A DNA stretch of 64,000 nt, from NCBI GenBank assembly GCA_017860455.1, contig JAGDMF010000010.1:40223-104222 (forward strand), written 5' to 3'. The notes beneath the pieces were generated by a model that was given only the letters and a program-made list of their open reading frames with translations, had not been told where the DNA came from and made no database searches. Shown piece after piece: positions 16,148 to 25,541 of the stretch. The first letter of the stretch is position 1, and every line of letters starts with the position of its first letter. Source of the DNA: Bacteroidota bacterium (GTDB lineage: Bacteria; Bacteroidota; Bacteroidia; Bacteroidales; WCHB1-69). The translations under genes and the position numbers were made by a program.

Positions 16148-16649
16148 TTTGCAAAATTAATAAATCAATTCATATATTTTTTTAAATTAATAAAAAAGAA
16201 AAAATAAGAATAATATAATCATGTTTAAACTGTGAATAACTTTTTTATAAAAAGAAAAAATAATTTATAAATATCTATGATTCAATTCATATAAATGATT
16301 ATTTTGTTTTTAGTTATTCTGTTTTTAGTATAAAAAATGTTCATAAAACTACAACAAAAAGGTAATAACTTCTCATAAATTTTTTTTATTTTTTTGTAGT
16401 CTTAAAAATGACAAGTTTATTAACAACGATTAACATCAAAATAAATTGTTTATGTATACTTATCAACAATTAAATGTTAATGAATTGAAAACTAAGTATC
16501 ATATTTTATAGGTCATTGTGAATTTATTGATTTTAAATTGGTTATAAAAATCTTTGTTTTTAGAAAAATATATAAAATAATTCTTTTATTATATTGATTT
16601 ATATTTATAAATAATTGGTATTTTTGCAAGTTGTCTAAATAGTATCATT
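16148..16649. other. Very AT-rich divergent intergenic gap; weak candidate replication origin
   Basis: A 502-bp gap with very few G or C bases separates a block of minus-strand genes on the left from a block of plus-strand genes on the right. It holds TGTGAATAA at 16231 (the reverse complement of TTATTCACA, an exact TTATNCACA DnaA-box form) plus TTATTAACA at 16417 and TTATCAACA at 16460, each one base off. The rpiB promoter is at its right end. No ORF or recognisable riboswitch is seen. An origin role is speculative because DnaA-like 9-mers also occur by chance in sequence this AT-rich. Confidence 0.3.
16594..16626 (+). promoter_or_regulatory. Promoter of the rpiB-mnmG gene run
   Basis: A -33 TTG (16594-16596) and a -7 element TATTTTTG (16619-16626) are separated by 22 nt, within the Bacteroidota range. 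The rpiB ATG follows 24 bp later. It probably drives at least rpiB, the LUD gene and the DUF4175 gene. Confidence 0.65.
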
Positions 16650-17078
16650 ATGAAAATAGTTATTGGATCGGATCATGCCGGTTTTTCTTTAAAAGAGTTT
16701 ATTAAAGAACATTTTAGAAATAGTTTTGAATTTGAAGATGTTGGAACTTTTTCAGAAAAAAGTGTTGATTATCCGGATTTTGCCCACCAATTAGCTACTT
16801 TAATTTCTAATGGAACTTATGAAAAAGCCATTTTAATGTGTGGATCCGGTAATGGTGTTGCGATGTCTGCTAATAAACATCCTAATGTAAGAGCTGCATT
16901 GTGCTGGAATGAAGAGATTGCACAATTAGCAAGACTACATAATGATGCCAATGTTTTAGTTTTACCCGCCAGATATTTGAATCATGATGAAACAGATAAA
17001 ATTATAACTATTTTTTTCAATACCCTTTTTGAAGGGGGACGACATACGAACAGAGTAAACAAAATTAATATTCACTAA
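16650..17078 (+). CDS. rpiB: Ribose-5-phosphate isomerase B
   Basis: A 142-residue RpiB/LacAB-family protein. GSDHAGFSLKE near the N-terminus carries the substrate-binding Asp-His. MCGSGNGVAMSANK (about 65-78) contains the catalytic Cys and the anion-binding loop. ARLHNDANVLVLPARYL is the conserved C-terminal block. It interconverts ribulose-5-phosphate and ribose-5-phosphate in the pentose phosphate pathway. Only one base separates its stop from the next ATG, so it heads a tightly packed operon. Confidence 0.95.
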   Translation: MKIVIGSDHAGFSLKEFIKEHFRNSFEFEDVGTFSEKSVDYPDFAHQLATLISNGTYEKAILMCGSGNGVAMSANKHPNVRAALCWNEEIAQLARLHNDANVLVLPARYLNHDETDKIITIFFNTLFEGGRHTNRVNKINIH

Positions 17079-17079
17079 T

Positions 17080-18165
17080 ATGTTCCAAGATATTCAGTAT
17101 ATTAAAACAAGGGCAAACCTGATTCGCCAATCTTATATTGAAGATATGGAAAAACATTTATTGGCCTTTGAACAAAAATTGATCAATAATGGAATTCAGG
17201 TTGTTTGGATCAAAGAGGAAAAAGAGCTAAGTGAAACTATTTTAAAAAGCTTTTCTAAACCAAACAATAATAAAATTGCTTTTGATTTACCATCAATACC
17301 TAAAGATTTTCAAGAAAAAAATGCCTTTTTTAAACAAATTTCAATAAAAGAGTTTGAAGATTTTAAAGATCAGGTGGAGCATTTAGTGGTTAAAGCCAAT
17401 TTTGGTGTTGTTGAAAACGGTACTCTAGTTTTAGTTGATAAAGAATCAAAATCTTGTTTTAATAAAGTAGAATATCTTCATATTATACTGGATTTGAATA
17501 ATTTAGTTATTAAACAATCTGATCTGGAACCTCTTTTGTATCTTTTAAAAGGGGATAATAATAACTTTTCATTTCCAAAAGACATCAAATTTATTTCCGG
17601 ACCCATCTCACAAATCATCAATAGTACCAATTTTGGGTTTGATGAAAAATTTACAACAAAACCAGTTAAAACGATTGTTTATTTTTATGATAATGGAATC
17701 ACAACTATTTTAGAGGATACGGTTCTAAGAGAATCTTTATATTGTATTGACTGTGGAAAATGTAAAAATGTGTGTCCCGTTTATAAACATACACAAAACT
17801 TTACACCTATCGAATTGGTTTATAACAATTGTTTTGATGAGAACAGAAAAACGACACAAATTTTTGAGAATACTACTTTGTGTGGAAATTGTAATGAAGT
17901 TTGTCCGGTTTTAATTCCCTTTACAGATCTTTTAATCTTTGAAATGCAAAAGGCTAAAAACAAGCATTCCAGAGAAAGAAATATTGATCTGTATAAATAT
18001 TTCTCGAAACGTGTAAGAATGAATAAACTATATACCTGGTACAATAAATATTTTTTCATCAAAAAACAGTATCCTAAAAATAAAAAATTAGCCAACTATT
18101 TCAAAGAACAAAAACTGCCCTTTTTTAATATAAAAATGTCTCATAAAAACGAATCAAATGACTAA
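17080..18165 (+). CDS. LUD-domain iron-sulfur protein, LutB-like (shortened)
   Basis: A 361-residue protein with an N-terminal LUD domain (about 1-200; VKANFGVVENGTLVLVD matches the LUD core) and a ferredoxin-like part containing CIDCGKCKNVCPVYK near 222 and CGNCNEVCPV near 266. This is the LutB/YkgF architecture of L-lactate oxidation complexes. Those proteins are usually about 470 residues, so this one is shorter, and no lutA or lutC is adjacent. It may carry out electron transfer linked to quinone reduction in another setting. Its stop overlaps the DUF4175 start by 8 bp. Confidence 0.8.
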   Translation: MFQDIQYIKTRANLIRQSYIEDMEKHLLAFEQKLINNGIQVVWIKEEKELSETILKSFSKPNNNKIAFDLPSIPKDFQEKNAFFKQISIKEFEDFKDQVEHLVVKANFGVVENGTLVLVDKESKSCFNKVEYLHIILDLNNLVIKQSDLEPLLYLLKGDNNNFSFPKDIKFISGPISQIINSTNFGFDEKFTTKPVKTIVYFYDNGITTILEDTVLRESLYCIDCGKCKNVCPVYKHTQNFTPIELVYNNCFDENRKTTQIFENTTLCGNCNEVCPVLIPFTDLLIFEMQKAKNKHSRERNIDLYKYFSKRVRMNKLYTWYNKYFFIKKQYPKNKKLANYFKEQKLPFFNIKMSHKNESND

Positions 18166-21100
18166 TAATCAAGAATTTATTAAACATAAAATTCACGAAT
18201 TTGTAAAGAAATATTATTTAAATAAACTTTACAAAGGGGTCGTTTTTTTTATTTTAATAACTTTAATTGTTTTTATCCTTTATACAACACTTGAATATTT
18301 TTCCTATTTAAATTCAACAGGAAGAGTTATTCTGTTTTATTCTTATCTCATTTTACTTTTACTAACCACAGGATTTTATTTGGTTTATCCACTAATTAAA
18401 TTGATAGGTTTAGGTGATCAAATCAATAAAGAAACGATTGCCAAATTAATCGGTACCTATTTTCCACAAATTGATGATAAGCTTCTAAACATATTTCAAC
18501 TTCAGGATTTAAAAGATCAAGGGAAATATAAAAGCTATGATCTTCTTTTATCAGCTATTGATACAAAAATTGAAGATATAAAACCATTCCCGTTTGTAAA
18601 GGCAATCCCATTTAAAAAAACTGGGAAATATGCGAAATGGGCTATTATCCCGGTCTTACTTTTGATTGCCATTTTTTCAATAAAAAGTGAAATCATAACA
18701 GAATCTACAAAAAGAATTGTACAGTATAATACTCATTTTGAGAAACCGGCACCCTATCAATTTGTTATTCAAAATAAAGAACTTATAACTTTTCAAAACG
18801 AAGATTATATTTTAAGTATTAAAGTTTCAGGAGATGAAACACCTAAAGAACTCTATATCAAATATAACGACAAAACTTTTAGATGTGTAAAAGTGAACAC
18901 CACCACTTTTAATTACACATTTTCAAATCTACAATGTTCTATTGATTTTCAAATGTTAACGGATGAAGTTACTTCTAAAGTTCAACAAATCAGAGTCTTA
19001 CCTAAACCAATAACTATAAGTTATACATTAGATTTAAAATACCCATCTTACTTAAATAAGAACAACGAACAGGTTGAAAATAATGGAGATATTACAATAC
19101 CGGAAGGCACTAAAGTTACCTGGACCGTTTATTCCAAAAACACTGAAAAACTCTATATTGTTCAAGATCAAGTTGTTAAACAGTTTGCTTCTGAAAAAGA
19201 TAAGTTTAGTTTTACAAAAGTGATTCAAAACAATTCAACTCTAACTTTTATAAATTCTAATCGTTTTTATACCAGTAAAGATAGTTTAACACATCACATT
19301 ACGGTCATAAAAGATCTTTTTCCTGAAATTTATACAGAAAATCAACAAGATTCACTATTTGCAGACCGTGTTTATTTTAAAGGAACCATCAAGGATGATT
19401 ATGGATTTTCACAGTTAAAATTTGTCTATACAAAAAGAAATAAAGAGGGTAATCTTTTAGAGCAAAACAAAGAGATTCAGATTCCACTTAACAAACAACA
19501 AAACATTCAGGATTTTTATTTTTATTTTGATGCTCCGTTATTACTATTAAATCCGGGAGATCAGATTGAATATTATTTTGAGATTAAGGATAATGATGGT
19601 GTAAATGGAGCAAAGGCTACCAAAACCGGTATTACAAAATTTGCGCTTAAAACGGCTGAAGAGATACAACAAGAGATTTCAGAGACTAGCAAAGAGACCA
19701 AAAGTGAGATTGAAAAATTGGTAAAAGAGTCTGAAGAATTAGTGAAAAACATCACGAAGTTTCAACAGCAAATGATCCAAAACAAGGATATTTCATGGCA
19801 AGACAAGAAGAAACTTGAATCTTTGATTAATCAATACAACGACATTAAACAACAAATCCAGGATATCAAAGAAAAACAGCAAAACAACAACATCAAAGAG
19901 GAGCGATACAAAGAGGTTAAAGATGAGATTTTAAAGAAACAGCAAGAGTTATTGAAAAGATTTGATGATATTCTTTCAGATGAAGTAAAAGAATTGTTGA
20001 AAAAAATGCAGGATTTAATGAATCAGATGAACAAAGAATCGGTTCAGCAGGCGATGGATAAGTTCAAAATGAATGCAGAAGAGATCAATAAACAATTGGA
20101 TCAGCAGCTTGAATTGTATAAATTATTAGAATTTGAGAAGAAATATCAAGATATTATAGACCAAACAAGAACCCTTTCAGAAGAACAGAAACAATTATCT
20201 CAACAAGTGGAACAAAAAGCAATATCCAAAGAGGAGTTGGCAAAGAAACAAGATGAGATCAATCAAAAGTTTGAAGCTTTACAAAAAGAGATGAATCAGC
20301 TTCAACAGATGAATAAAGGGATGGAAGATCCCATTAAGATGGAAGATAGGAAAGCTCAACAGCAAGATATTTCCAATGATTTGAATAATTCTAAGCAACA
20401 ATTAAACAAGAATAACAGATCAAAAGCAAAAGAGAGCCAACAATCTGCTGCAGAAAAGATGAATCAAATGGCTGATGAGATGGAACAAGAGAAAAATCAG
20501 CAGGAAAATGAAGATATTGCTGAAGATATTGAATCCCTTAGACAAATCATGGATAATTTGATGAAAGTATCATTTATGCAAGAGAATGTTTTGAAAAAGA
20601 CGCAAAGTACTTCACCAAAATCACCACAAGTATCCGATATTGTCAGAAATCAAAAAGAGATCAACGATTACATTAAAATGATTGAAGATTCTCTGTCAGC
20701 ACTAGCAAAAAGGCAAACATCTGTAAAGCCTTTTATTCAGAAAGAGCTTCAGAAAATCAAGGAGTACATCAGTACCTCCCAGCAACAATTGAATGATCGG
20801 TTTATGCAACAAGCCTCAAGTGGTCAGCAATTCACATTAACCTCCATAAACAATCTCACATTAATGCTAGCGGAATCCATGAAAGAGATGAAACAAAAGC
20901 AGAAGGAGAGCAATGGCAAATGTAATAAATCAGGGGGAAAATCTTCTTGTAGTAAGCCAGGAGGGAATAAGAGCAAACCGAAATCTGCGAGGGAAATGCA
21001 ACAACAGTTGAATAGACAAATGGAGGCTTTGAAGAGATCCATGGAAAATCCAAACCAACAAGGTCAAACAGGCAAACCAAACAATATCAGTGAACAATTT

Positions 21101-21508
21101 GCAAAAATGGCAGCACAACAGGAAGCGATCAGAAGAATGTTGCAGGAGTACAACGAAGAGTATAAAAGAGCAAATGGGGTAGGGGACAAAGCTGTTGAAC
21201 AAACGATTCGGGATATGGAAGCTACGGAGAAAGAATTAGTAAATCGTGTCATCAATCAACAAACGATAAACCGGCAAAAAAACATAGAAACGCGCTTACT
21301 GGAAAGTGAAAGAGCCGAGATGAAGAGAGAAAAAGAGGAGAAGAGGGAATCGACGGAAGCCCAACAAAAAACAAATCCAAATCCACCTAAAGAATGGAAT
21401 TTTGAAAAAGAAAAACAAAATCAAACAGAAATGTTAAAAACGATACCACCATCACTACAGTACTACTATAAAGAAAAAGCCAATCAATATTTTCATAATA
21501 TAGAATAG
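18158..21508 (+). CDS. DUF4175 family membrane-anchored coiled-coil protein
   Basis: A 1116-residue protein. Three membrane segments lie at about 25-45, 58-80 and 165-182. An extracytoplasmic beta-rich region follows (about 190-500). About residues 500-1100 are Gln/Lys/Glu-rich and predicted coiled coil (KQQIQDIKEKQQ, LQKEMNQLQQMNKGM). This is the DUF4175 arrangement, common in Bacteroidota beside ybeY and mnmG, as here. Function is unknown; architecture suggests an envelope scaffold. It overlaps the LUD gene by 8 bp and is followed after 2 bp by the next gene. Confidence 0.85.
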   Translation: MTNNQEFIKHKIHEFVKKYYLNKLYKGVVFFILITLIVFILYTTLEYFSYLNSTGRVILFYSYLILLLLTTGFYLVYPLIKLIGLGDQINKETIAKLIGTYFPQIDDKLLNIFQLQDLKDQGKYKSYDLLLSAIDTKIEDIKPFPFVKAIPFKKTGKYAKWAIIPVLLLIAIFSIKSEIITESTKRIVQYNTHFEKPAPYQFVIQNKELITFQNEDYILSIKVSGDETPKELYIKYNDKTFRCVKVNTTTFNYTFSNLQCSIDFQMLTDEVTSKVQQIRVLPKPITISYTLDLKYPSYLNKNNEQVENNGDITIPEGTKVTWTVYSKNTEKLYIVQDQVVKQFASEKDKFSFTKVIQNNSTLTFINSNRFYTSKDSLTHHITVIKDLFPEIYTENQQDSLFADRVYFKGTIKDDYGFSQLKFVYTKRNKEGNLLEQNKEIQIPLNKQQNIQDFYFYFDAPLLLLNPGDQIEYYFEIKDNDGVNGAKATKTGITKFALKTAEEIQQEISETSKETKSEIEKLVKESEELVKNITKFQQQMIQNKDISWQDKKKLESLINQYNDIKQQIQDIKEKQQNNNIKEERYKEVKDEILKKQQELLKRFDDILSDEVKELLKKMQDLMNQMNKESVQQAMDKFKMNAEEINKQLDQQLELYKLLEFEKKYQDIIDQTRTLSEEQKQLSQQVEQKAISKEELAKKQDEINQKFEALQKEMNQLQQMNKGMEDPIKMEDRKAQQQDISNDLNNSKQQLNKNNRSKAKESQQSAAEKMNQMADEMEQEKNQQENEDIAEDIESLRQIMDNLMKVSFMQENVLKKTQSTSPKSPQVSDIVRNQKEINDYIKMIEDSLSALAKRQTSVKPFIQKELQKIKEYISTSQQQLNDRFMQQASSGQQFTLTSINNLTLMLAESMKEMKQKQKESNGKCNKSGGKSSCSKPGGNKSKPKSAREMQQQLNRQMEALKRSMENPNQQGQTGKPNNISEQFAKMAAQQEAIRRMLQEYNEEYKRANGVGDKAVEQTIRDMEATEKELVNRVINQQTINRQKNIETRLLESERAEMKREKEEKRESTEAQQKTNPNPPKEWNFEKEKQNQTEMLKTIPPSLQYYYKEKANQYFHNIE

Positions 21509-21510
21509 AT

Positions 21511-21945
21511 ATGTATTATTTTGAATTACCTGAAATGTCCCTAAGTGAAGCTTTTCAAGCAAACTTAGCATTAATTGAAGAGATCACTCAACAGTACTCT
21601 TTAGAAAATTATTTTGGAACGATTAGTACAGCGACGCATGAGTTTCTGAATATCATTTCAAAAACAACAAAAGGGGAACACGTATCCTTATCAGCGGGTT
21701 ACATTTTGGAAAATGACACATTTTTTGCTCATTTTGAAGTATCCGGAACGTTGTTATCTTTACCAACCCTTTTTGAAGAGGGAAAGGAGTTTTCTTCAAT
21801 TAAGATCGTATTAATGTTAATTGATGAAGTTTCCTATACACAGGACAAGAAAGGGATATCCTTTGCGTTCCACGTGAAACAGGAAACACAAACACATACT
21901 ATTCAAACAAATAAAGAGATATCCTACCATAAATCTACCAAATGA
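21511..21945 (+). CDS. HATPase-like small protein (anti-sigma/histidine-kinase ATPase fold)
   Basis: A 144-residue protein. STATHEFLNIISKTTKG (about 39-55) resembles the N-box helix of a GHKL ATPase domain, and beta strands follow. In other Bacteroidota a small ATP-binding GHKL-like protein occupies this slot between the DUF4175 gene and ybeY; the assignment rests partly on that position. No clear G1/G2 box (DxGxG) is visible, so ATP binding is doubtful. The gene contains a near-consensus parS site at 21866-21881. The stop overlaps the next start by 4 bp (ATGA). Confidence 0.55.
   Translation: MYYFELPEMSLSEAFQANLALIEEITQQYSLENYFGTISTATHEFLNIISKTTKGEHVSLSAGYILENDTFFAHFEVSGTLLSLPTLFEEGKEFSSIKIVLMLIDEVSYTQDKKGISFAFHVKQETQTHTIQTNKEISYHKSTK
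21866..21881. promoter_or_regulatory. parS-like ParB-binding site 1
   Basis: CGTTCCACGTGAAACA matches the widely conserved parS consensus TGTTNCACGTGAAACA at every specified base except the first. It lies inside the HATPase-like gene. A match this close is unlikely by chance in 64 kb. Confidence 0.6.
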
Positions 21946-23195
21946 TAAAAAAAATATTTTTTAATTTTGTTCTATCCGTTTTCATTATTGGATTACAGGC
22001 ACAGGATGTAAAAGTTTTGTTTATTGGAAATAGTTATACAGCTGTAAACGATCTACCCAATCTATTTAAAAATCTGGCATTATCTACAGGCGATCACATT
22101 ACTATTAGTTCAAATACACCAGGTGGATCAACCTTTCAAAACCACTGCTCCAATCAATCTGCTACTTTAATTCAGCAAGGTGGCTGGGATTATGTGGTTT
22201 TGCAGGAACAAAGTCAACTTCCTTCGTTTCCCATTTCTCAGGTACAAACACAATGTTTTCCTTACGCTACTCAGTTAAATCAGATGGTAGAAACGAATAG
22301 TCCTTGTGGGGAAACTGTTTTTTATATGACATGGGGAAGAAAGTACGGAGATCCTGATAATGCAGGTTCATTTCCTCCCTTAGCGACTTATGAAGGGATG
22401 GACAGTTTGTTATATGAGAGATATATGCAAATGACACAGGATAACAATGCGATAGTATCGCCGGTTGGTAGAGTTTGGAGATACCTCAGAACAAATCATC
22501 CTGAAATTGAATTATATGATTCAGACAATAGTCATCCTTCGTTAGCCGGATCTTATGCTGCAGCATGCTCTTTTTATACAACCATTTTAAGAAAAGATCC
22601 CACTTTAACAACATATAACCCCGGAATCACCCCAAACGTTGCTCAAATCATTCAAAATGCGGTAAAAGCAGTTGTTTTCGATACCCTATCAATGTGGTAT
22701 ATTGGAGAACGAAATTTGACAGCTGATTTTAGTTATAATAATATCATCGGATTTTCCAATCTTTCACTAAACACAAATAATACGACAACGTATTATTGGG
22801 ATTTTGGTAATGGTGATTATTCGACAGACATGAATCCTACTTACAACTACAATTCAAACGGAGTTTATATGGTTCGATTAACAGCAACAGATTCATGTGG
22901 ACAAGAGAGTACCATTGAAAAGGAGATTACGGCTGAAGTCGTTCAGGTAAAAGATTTTGAATCGAATTTTCTGATCTATCCCAATCCGGTAATCACAAAT
23001 TTAAATGTTGAAAATAGAAGATCAGAAAATAGTTTTTATATTCAAATAATTGATATAGCAGGAAAGATTGTTTTCGAAAAAAGCTCAAAATCAAATATGG
23101 AAACAATAGAACTGTCCTATTTAAAACCGGGTATTTATATCATCAAATTTGAAGAAAACGGTAAAGTTACCTATTCAAAAATAATTAAACAATAG
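21942..23195 (+). CDS. T9SS-secreted SGNH-type hydrolase with PKD domain
   Basis: A 417-residue protein with a signal peptide (about 1-20). The SGNH/GDSL-like hydrolase domain (about 22-235) has block I FIGNSYTA with the candidate nucleophile Ser, QGGWDYVVLQEQS in the middle, and DNSHPSLAGSYAA with a D-x-x-H catalytic pair. It resembles DUF4886-type esterases. A PKD-like domain (about 255-330, YYWDFGNGDYST) and a C-terminal T9SS sorting domain (about 345-417, FLIYPNPV) follow. It is probably an extracellular carbohydrate esterase; the substrate is unknown. It overlaps the upstream gene by 4 bp and ybeY follows 2 bp later. Confidence 0.85.
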   Translation: MIKKIFFNFVLSVFIIGLQAQDVKVLFIGNSYTAVNDLPNLFKNLALSTGDHITISSNTPGGSTFQNHCSNQSATLIQQGGWDYVVLQEQSQLPSFPISQVQTQCFPYATQLNQMVETNSPCGETVFYMTWGRKYGDPDNAGSFPPLATYEGMDSLLYERYMQMTQDNNAIVSPVGRVWRYLRTNHPEIELYDSDNSHPSLAGSYAAACSFYTTILRKDPTLTTYNPGITPNVAQIIQNAVKAVVFDTLSMWYIGERNLTADFSYNNIIGFSNLSLNTNNTTTYYWDFGNGDYSTDMNPTYNYNSNGVYMVRLTATDSCGQESTIEKEITAEVVQVKDFESNFLIYPNPVITNLNVENRRSENSFYIQIIDIAGKIVFEKSSKSNMETIELSYLKPGIYIIKFEENGKVTYSKIIKQ

Positions 23196-23197
23196 AT

Positions 23198-23617
23198 ATG
23201 ATTTTATTCCATTTTGAAACAGATTTAAAATTACAAAATAAATTGTTATTCAAAAAATGGATTCAATTTTTCATTAGACAATTGGGTAAAAAGGTTGGAG
23301 AGGTGAACTATATTTTTTGTACGGATGAATATCTGCATGAGTTAAATGTAAAATATTTAAATCACGATACTTTGACCGATATTATCACTTTTGATTATTC
23401 TGAAAACAATCTGTTACATGGAGATATTTTTATAAGTATTGACAGGGTGAAGGAGAATAGTGAAAAATTTAAAATAAATTTTCAGGAAGAGTTGAAACGA
23501 GTAATAGCTCATGGCGTATTACATTTAGCAGGTTTTAAAGATAAGAAAAAAGAGGATAAGGCTATAATGAGAATCCAGGAAGATCGTGCTTTAGAACTGT
23601 TTAATAAAGTGCTTTAA
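23198..23617 (+). CDS. ybeY: Endoribonuclease YbeY (rRNA maturation factor)
   Basis: A 139-residue YbeY/UPF0054 protein. LTDIITFDYSE near 62-72 is the conserved N-terminal motif, and HGVLHLAGFKDKKKED near 108-123 is the zinc-binding H-x3-H-x5 region in its Bacteroidota form, where the third ligand environment differs from the E. coli HxxxHxxxxxH. It is a metal-dependent RNase in 16S rRNA 3' processing and ribosome quality control. mnmG follows after 55 bp that hold a parS-like site and a short hairpin. Confidence 0.93.
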   Translation: MILFHFETDLKLQNKLLFKKWIQFFIRQLGKKVGEVNYIFCTDEYLHELNVKYLNHDTLTDIITFDYSENNLLHGDIFISIDRVKENSEKFKINFQEELKRVIAHGVLHLAGFKDKKKEDKAIMRIQEDRALELFNKVL

Positions 23618-23654
23618 ATTTTGTAACTAATAGATAGAACGAAACATAGATACA

Positions 23655-23670
23655 TGTTTCACGGGAAACA
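23655..23670. promoter_or_regulatory. parS-like ParB-binding site 2
   Basis: TGTTTCACGGGAAACA differs from parS TGTTNCACGTGAAACA by a single base in the core (T to G). It ends 2 bp before the mnmG ATG. GAAACAT-agatac-ATGTTTC just upstream forms a competing 7-bp inverted repeat, so a local regulatory hairpin is an alternative reading. Confidence 0.5.
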
Positions 23671-23672
23671 AT

Positions 23673-25541
23673 ATGAAACTTGAATACGATATAGTGGTTG
23701 TTGGTGCCGGTCATGCCGGATGTGAAGCTGCAATGGCTGCAGCCAAAATGGGTTCAAAAACTTTACTTATCACAATGAACCTGGCATTGGTTGCACAAAT
23801 GTCATGTAATCCCGCTATGGGAGGGATAGCAAAAGGACAAATTGTGAGAGAGATTGATGCTTTGGGAGGGTTTTCCGGGATCGTTACAGATCATACAATG
23901 GTACAATTTAGAATGCTGAATAGATCTAAAGGTCCTGCAATGTGGAGTCCAAGAGCTCAAAATGATAAATATGCTTTTTCTTTTTATTGGAAACAGATTC
24001 TAGAAAATCAAGAAAATCTCGATTTAAGACAAGATATTGTTGATCAAATATTGATAAAAAATCAAAAAGTTTATGGGGTCAAAACGGTGCAAGGATTAGA
24101 AGTTTTAACCCAAAAACTGATATTAACCAACGGAACATTTCTAAATGGAAAGATTCATATTGGAGAAATAAATTTTCCGGGAGGAAGAATGGGAGAACAA
24201 AATGCTCCTAAAATTTCCGATCAACTGAAAGAGGAAGGCTTAACTGTAAAACAACTTAAAACAGGCACTCCTGTAAGAATTGATGGAAGAACTATTGATT
24301 TTTCTCAATTGATTGAACAACCGGGAGATGATCATCCTGCGAAATTTTCGTTTACTGAAACACCAAAATTGACCAATCAATTAAGTTGCTGGATCACTTA
24401 TACCGATCAGGAAGTTCATGATATCCTTAGAACAGGATTTTATGCATCGCCTATGTTCCAGGGAAGAATAAAAGGTGTTGGACCCAGATATTGTCCATCC
24501 ATTGAAGATAAAATTGAACGGTTTTCGGATAGAGATCGGCATCAGTTGTTTATAGAGCCGGAAGGAAGATCAACCAACGAATATTACTTAAACGGTTTCT
24601 CATCATCACTCCCAGAAGATGTTCAGATAAAAGCATTAAAACGAATTAAAGGTTTAGAAAATGCTAAAGTACTCAGACCCGGTTATGCCATTGAATATGA
24701 TTATTTTGATCCAACGGAACTTTATAACACACTGGAATCCAAAATGTTAGCAAATTTGTATTTAGCTGGCCAAATAAATGGAACAACTGGATATGAAGAA
24801 GCAGCTTGTCAAGGACTCATGGCAGGAATCAATGCACATTTAGCTTTGCAAGAAAAAGATCCACTTGTATTAAGTAGATCGGAAGCGTATATAGGAGTAC
24901 TGATAGATGACCTGACAACAAAAGGAGTTGAAGATCCCTATAGAATGTTTACATCAAGAGCAGAATACCGTATTTTATTAAGACAAGACAATGCTGATTT
25001 TCGTTTGACACCGGTTGGACATAAAATAGGGTTAATCACTAATGACAGATTAGTAAAATTGGATCAAAAATATTCCAAACAAAATGAGTTGATTCAGTTT
25101 TTAAACAACACTCCAATTGGACCTGTAGAAGTGAATGACTATTTAAATGAAAGGGAAACACCTCTTTTAACTCAAAAAGTCAAAATAGCCTCATTACTTT
25201 TACGACCACAGGTTGAGCTTAAAAATTTAATAGAAATATCTGATTCAGCAAAAAGTTTTATCCAATCTCAAAATATAGAACAAGAGATTATTGAAAATGT
25301 GGAGATTGCTATCAAGTACGAAAGTTATATCAAAAAAGAGGAGGAGCTGGCCAACAAGATGCAATTGTTGGATCATATAAAAATTCCCAAACAAATCAAT
25401 TATAAAGAGATCTCATCTTTGTCATTGGAAGCTCGAGACAAACTCACAAAAGTTCAACCACAAAATTTGGGACAAGCATCCAGAATTAGTGGAGTAAACC
25501 CATCAGATATTGCAATTTTAATGGTTTTAATCAATAAATAG
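23673..25541 (+). CDS. mnmG: tRNA uridine-5-carboxymethylaminomethyl(34) synthesis enzyme MnmG (GidA)
   Basis: A 622-residue, full-length MnmG. The FAD-binding [16 protein letters not shown] is at 9-24. Conserved [34 protein letters not shown], and [20 protein letters not shown] are all present, and a C-terminal MnmE-interacting helical domain ends the protein. With MnmE it adds carboxymethylaminomethyl groups to U34 of certain tRNAs. gidA commonly lies near the replication origin in bacteria, which is relevant to the parS-like sites just upstream. Confidence 0.97.
   Translation: MKLEYDIVVVGAGHAGCEAAMAAAKMGSKTLLITMNLALVAQMSCNPAMGGIAKGQIVREIDALGGFSGIVTDHTMVQFRMLNRSKGPAMWSPRAQNDKYAFSFYWKQILENQENLDLRQDIVDQILIKNQKVYGVKTVQGLEVLTQKLILTNGTFLNGKIHIGEINFPGGRMGEQNAPKISDQLKEEGLTVKQLKTGTPVRIDGRTIDFSQLIEQPGDDHPAKFSFTETPKLTNQLSCWITYTDQEVHDILRTGFYASPMFQGRIKGVGPRYCPSIEDKIERFSDRDRHQLFIEPEGRSTNEYYLNGFSSSLPEDVQIKALKRIKGLENAKVLRPGYAIEYDYFDPTELYNTLESKMLANLYLAGQINGTTGYEEAACQGLMAGINAHLALQEKDPLVLSRSEAYIGVLIDDLTTKGVEDPYRMFTSRAEYRILLRQDNADFRLTPVGHKIGLITNDRLVKLDQKYSKQNELIQFLNNTPIGPVEVNDYLNERETPLLTQKVKIASLLLRPQVELKNLIEISDSAKSFIQSQNIEQEIIENVEIAIKYESYIKKEEELANKMQLLDHIKIPKQINYKEISSLSLEARDKLTKVQPQNLGQASRISGVNPSDIAILMVLINK

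Noticed and set aside
20824-21255. Minus-strand ORFs inside the DUF4175 gene
   Set aside because: They are antisense to a biased Gln/Lys-rich coiled coil, which creates long open frames by composition alone.
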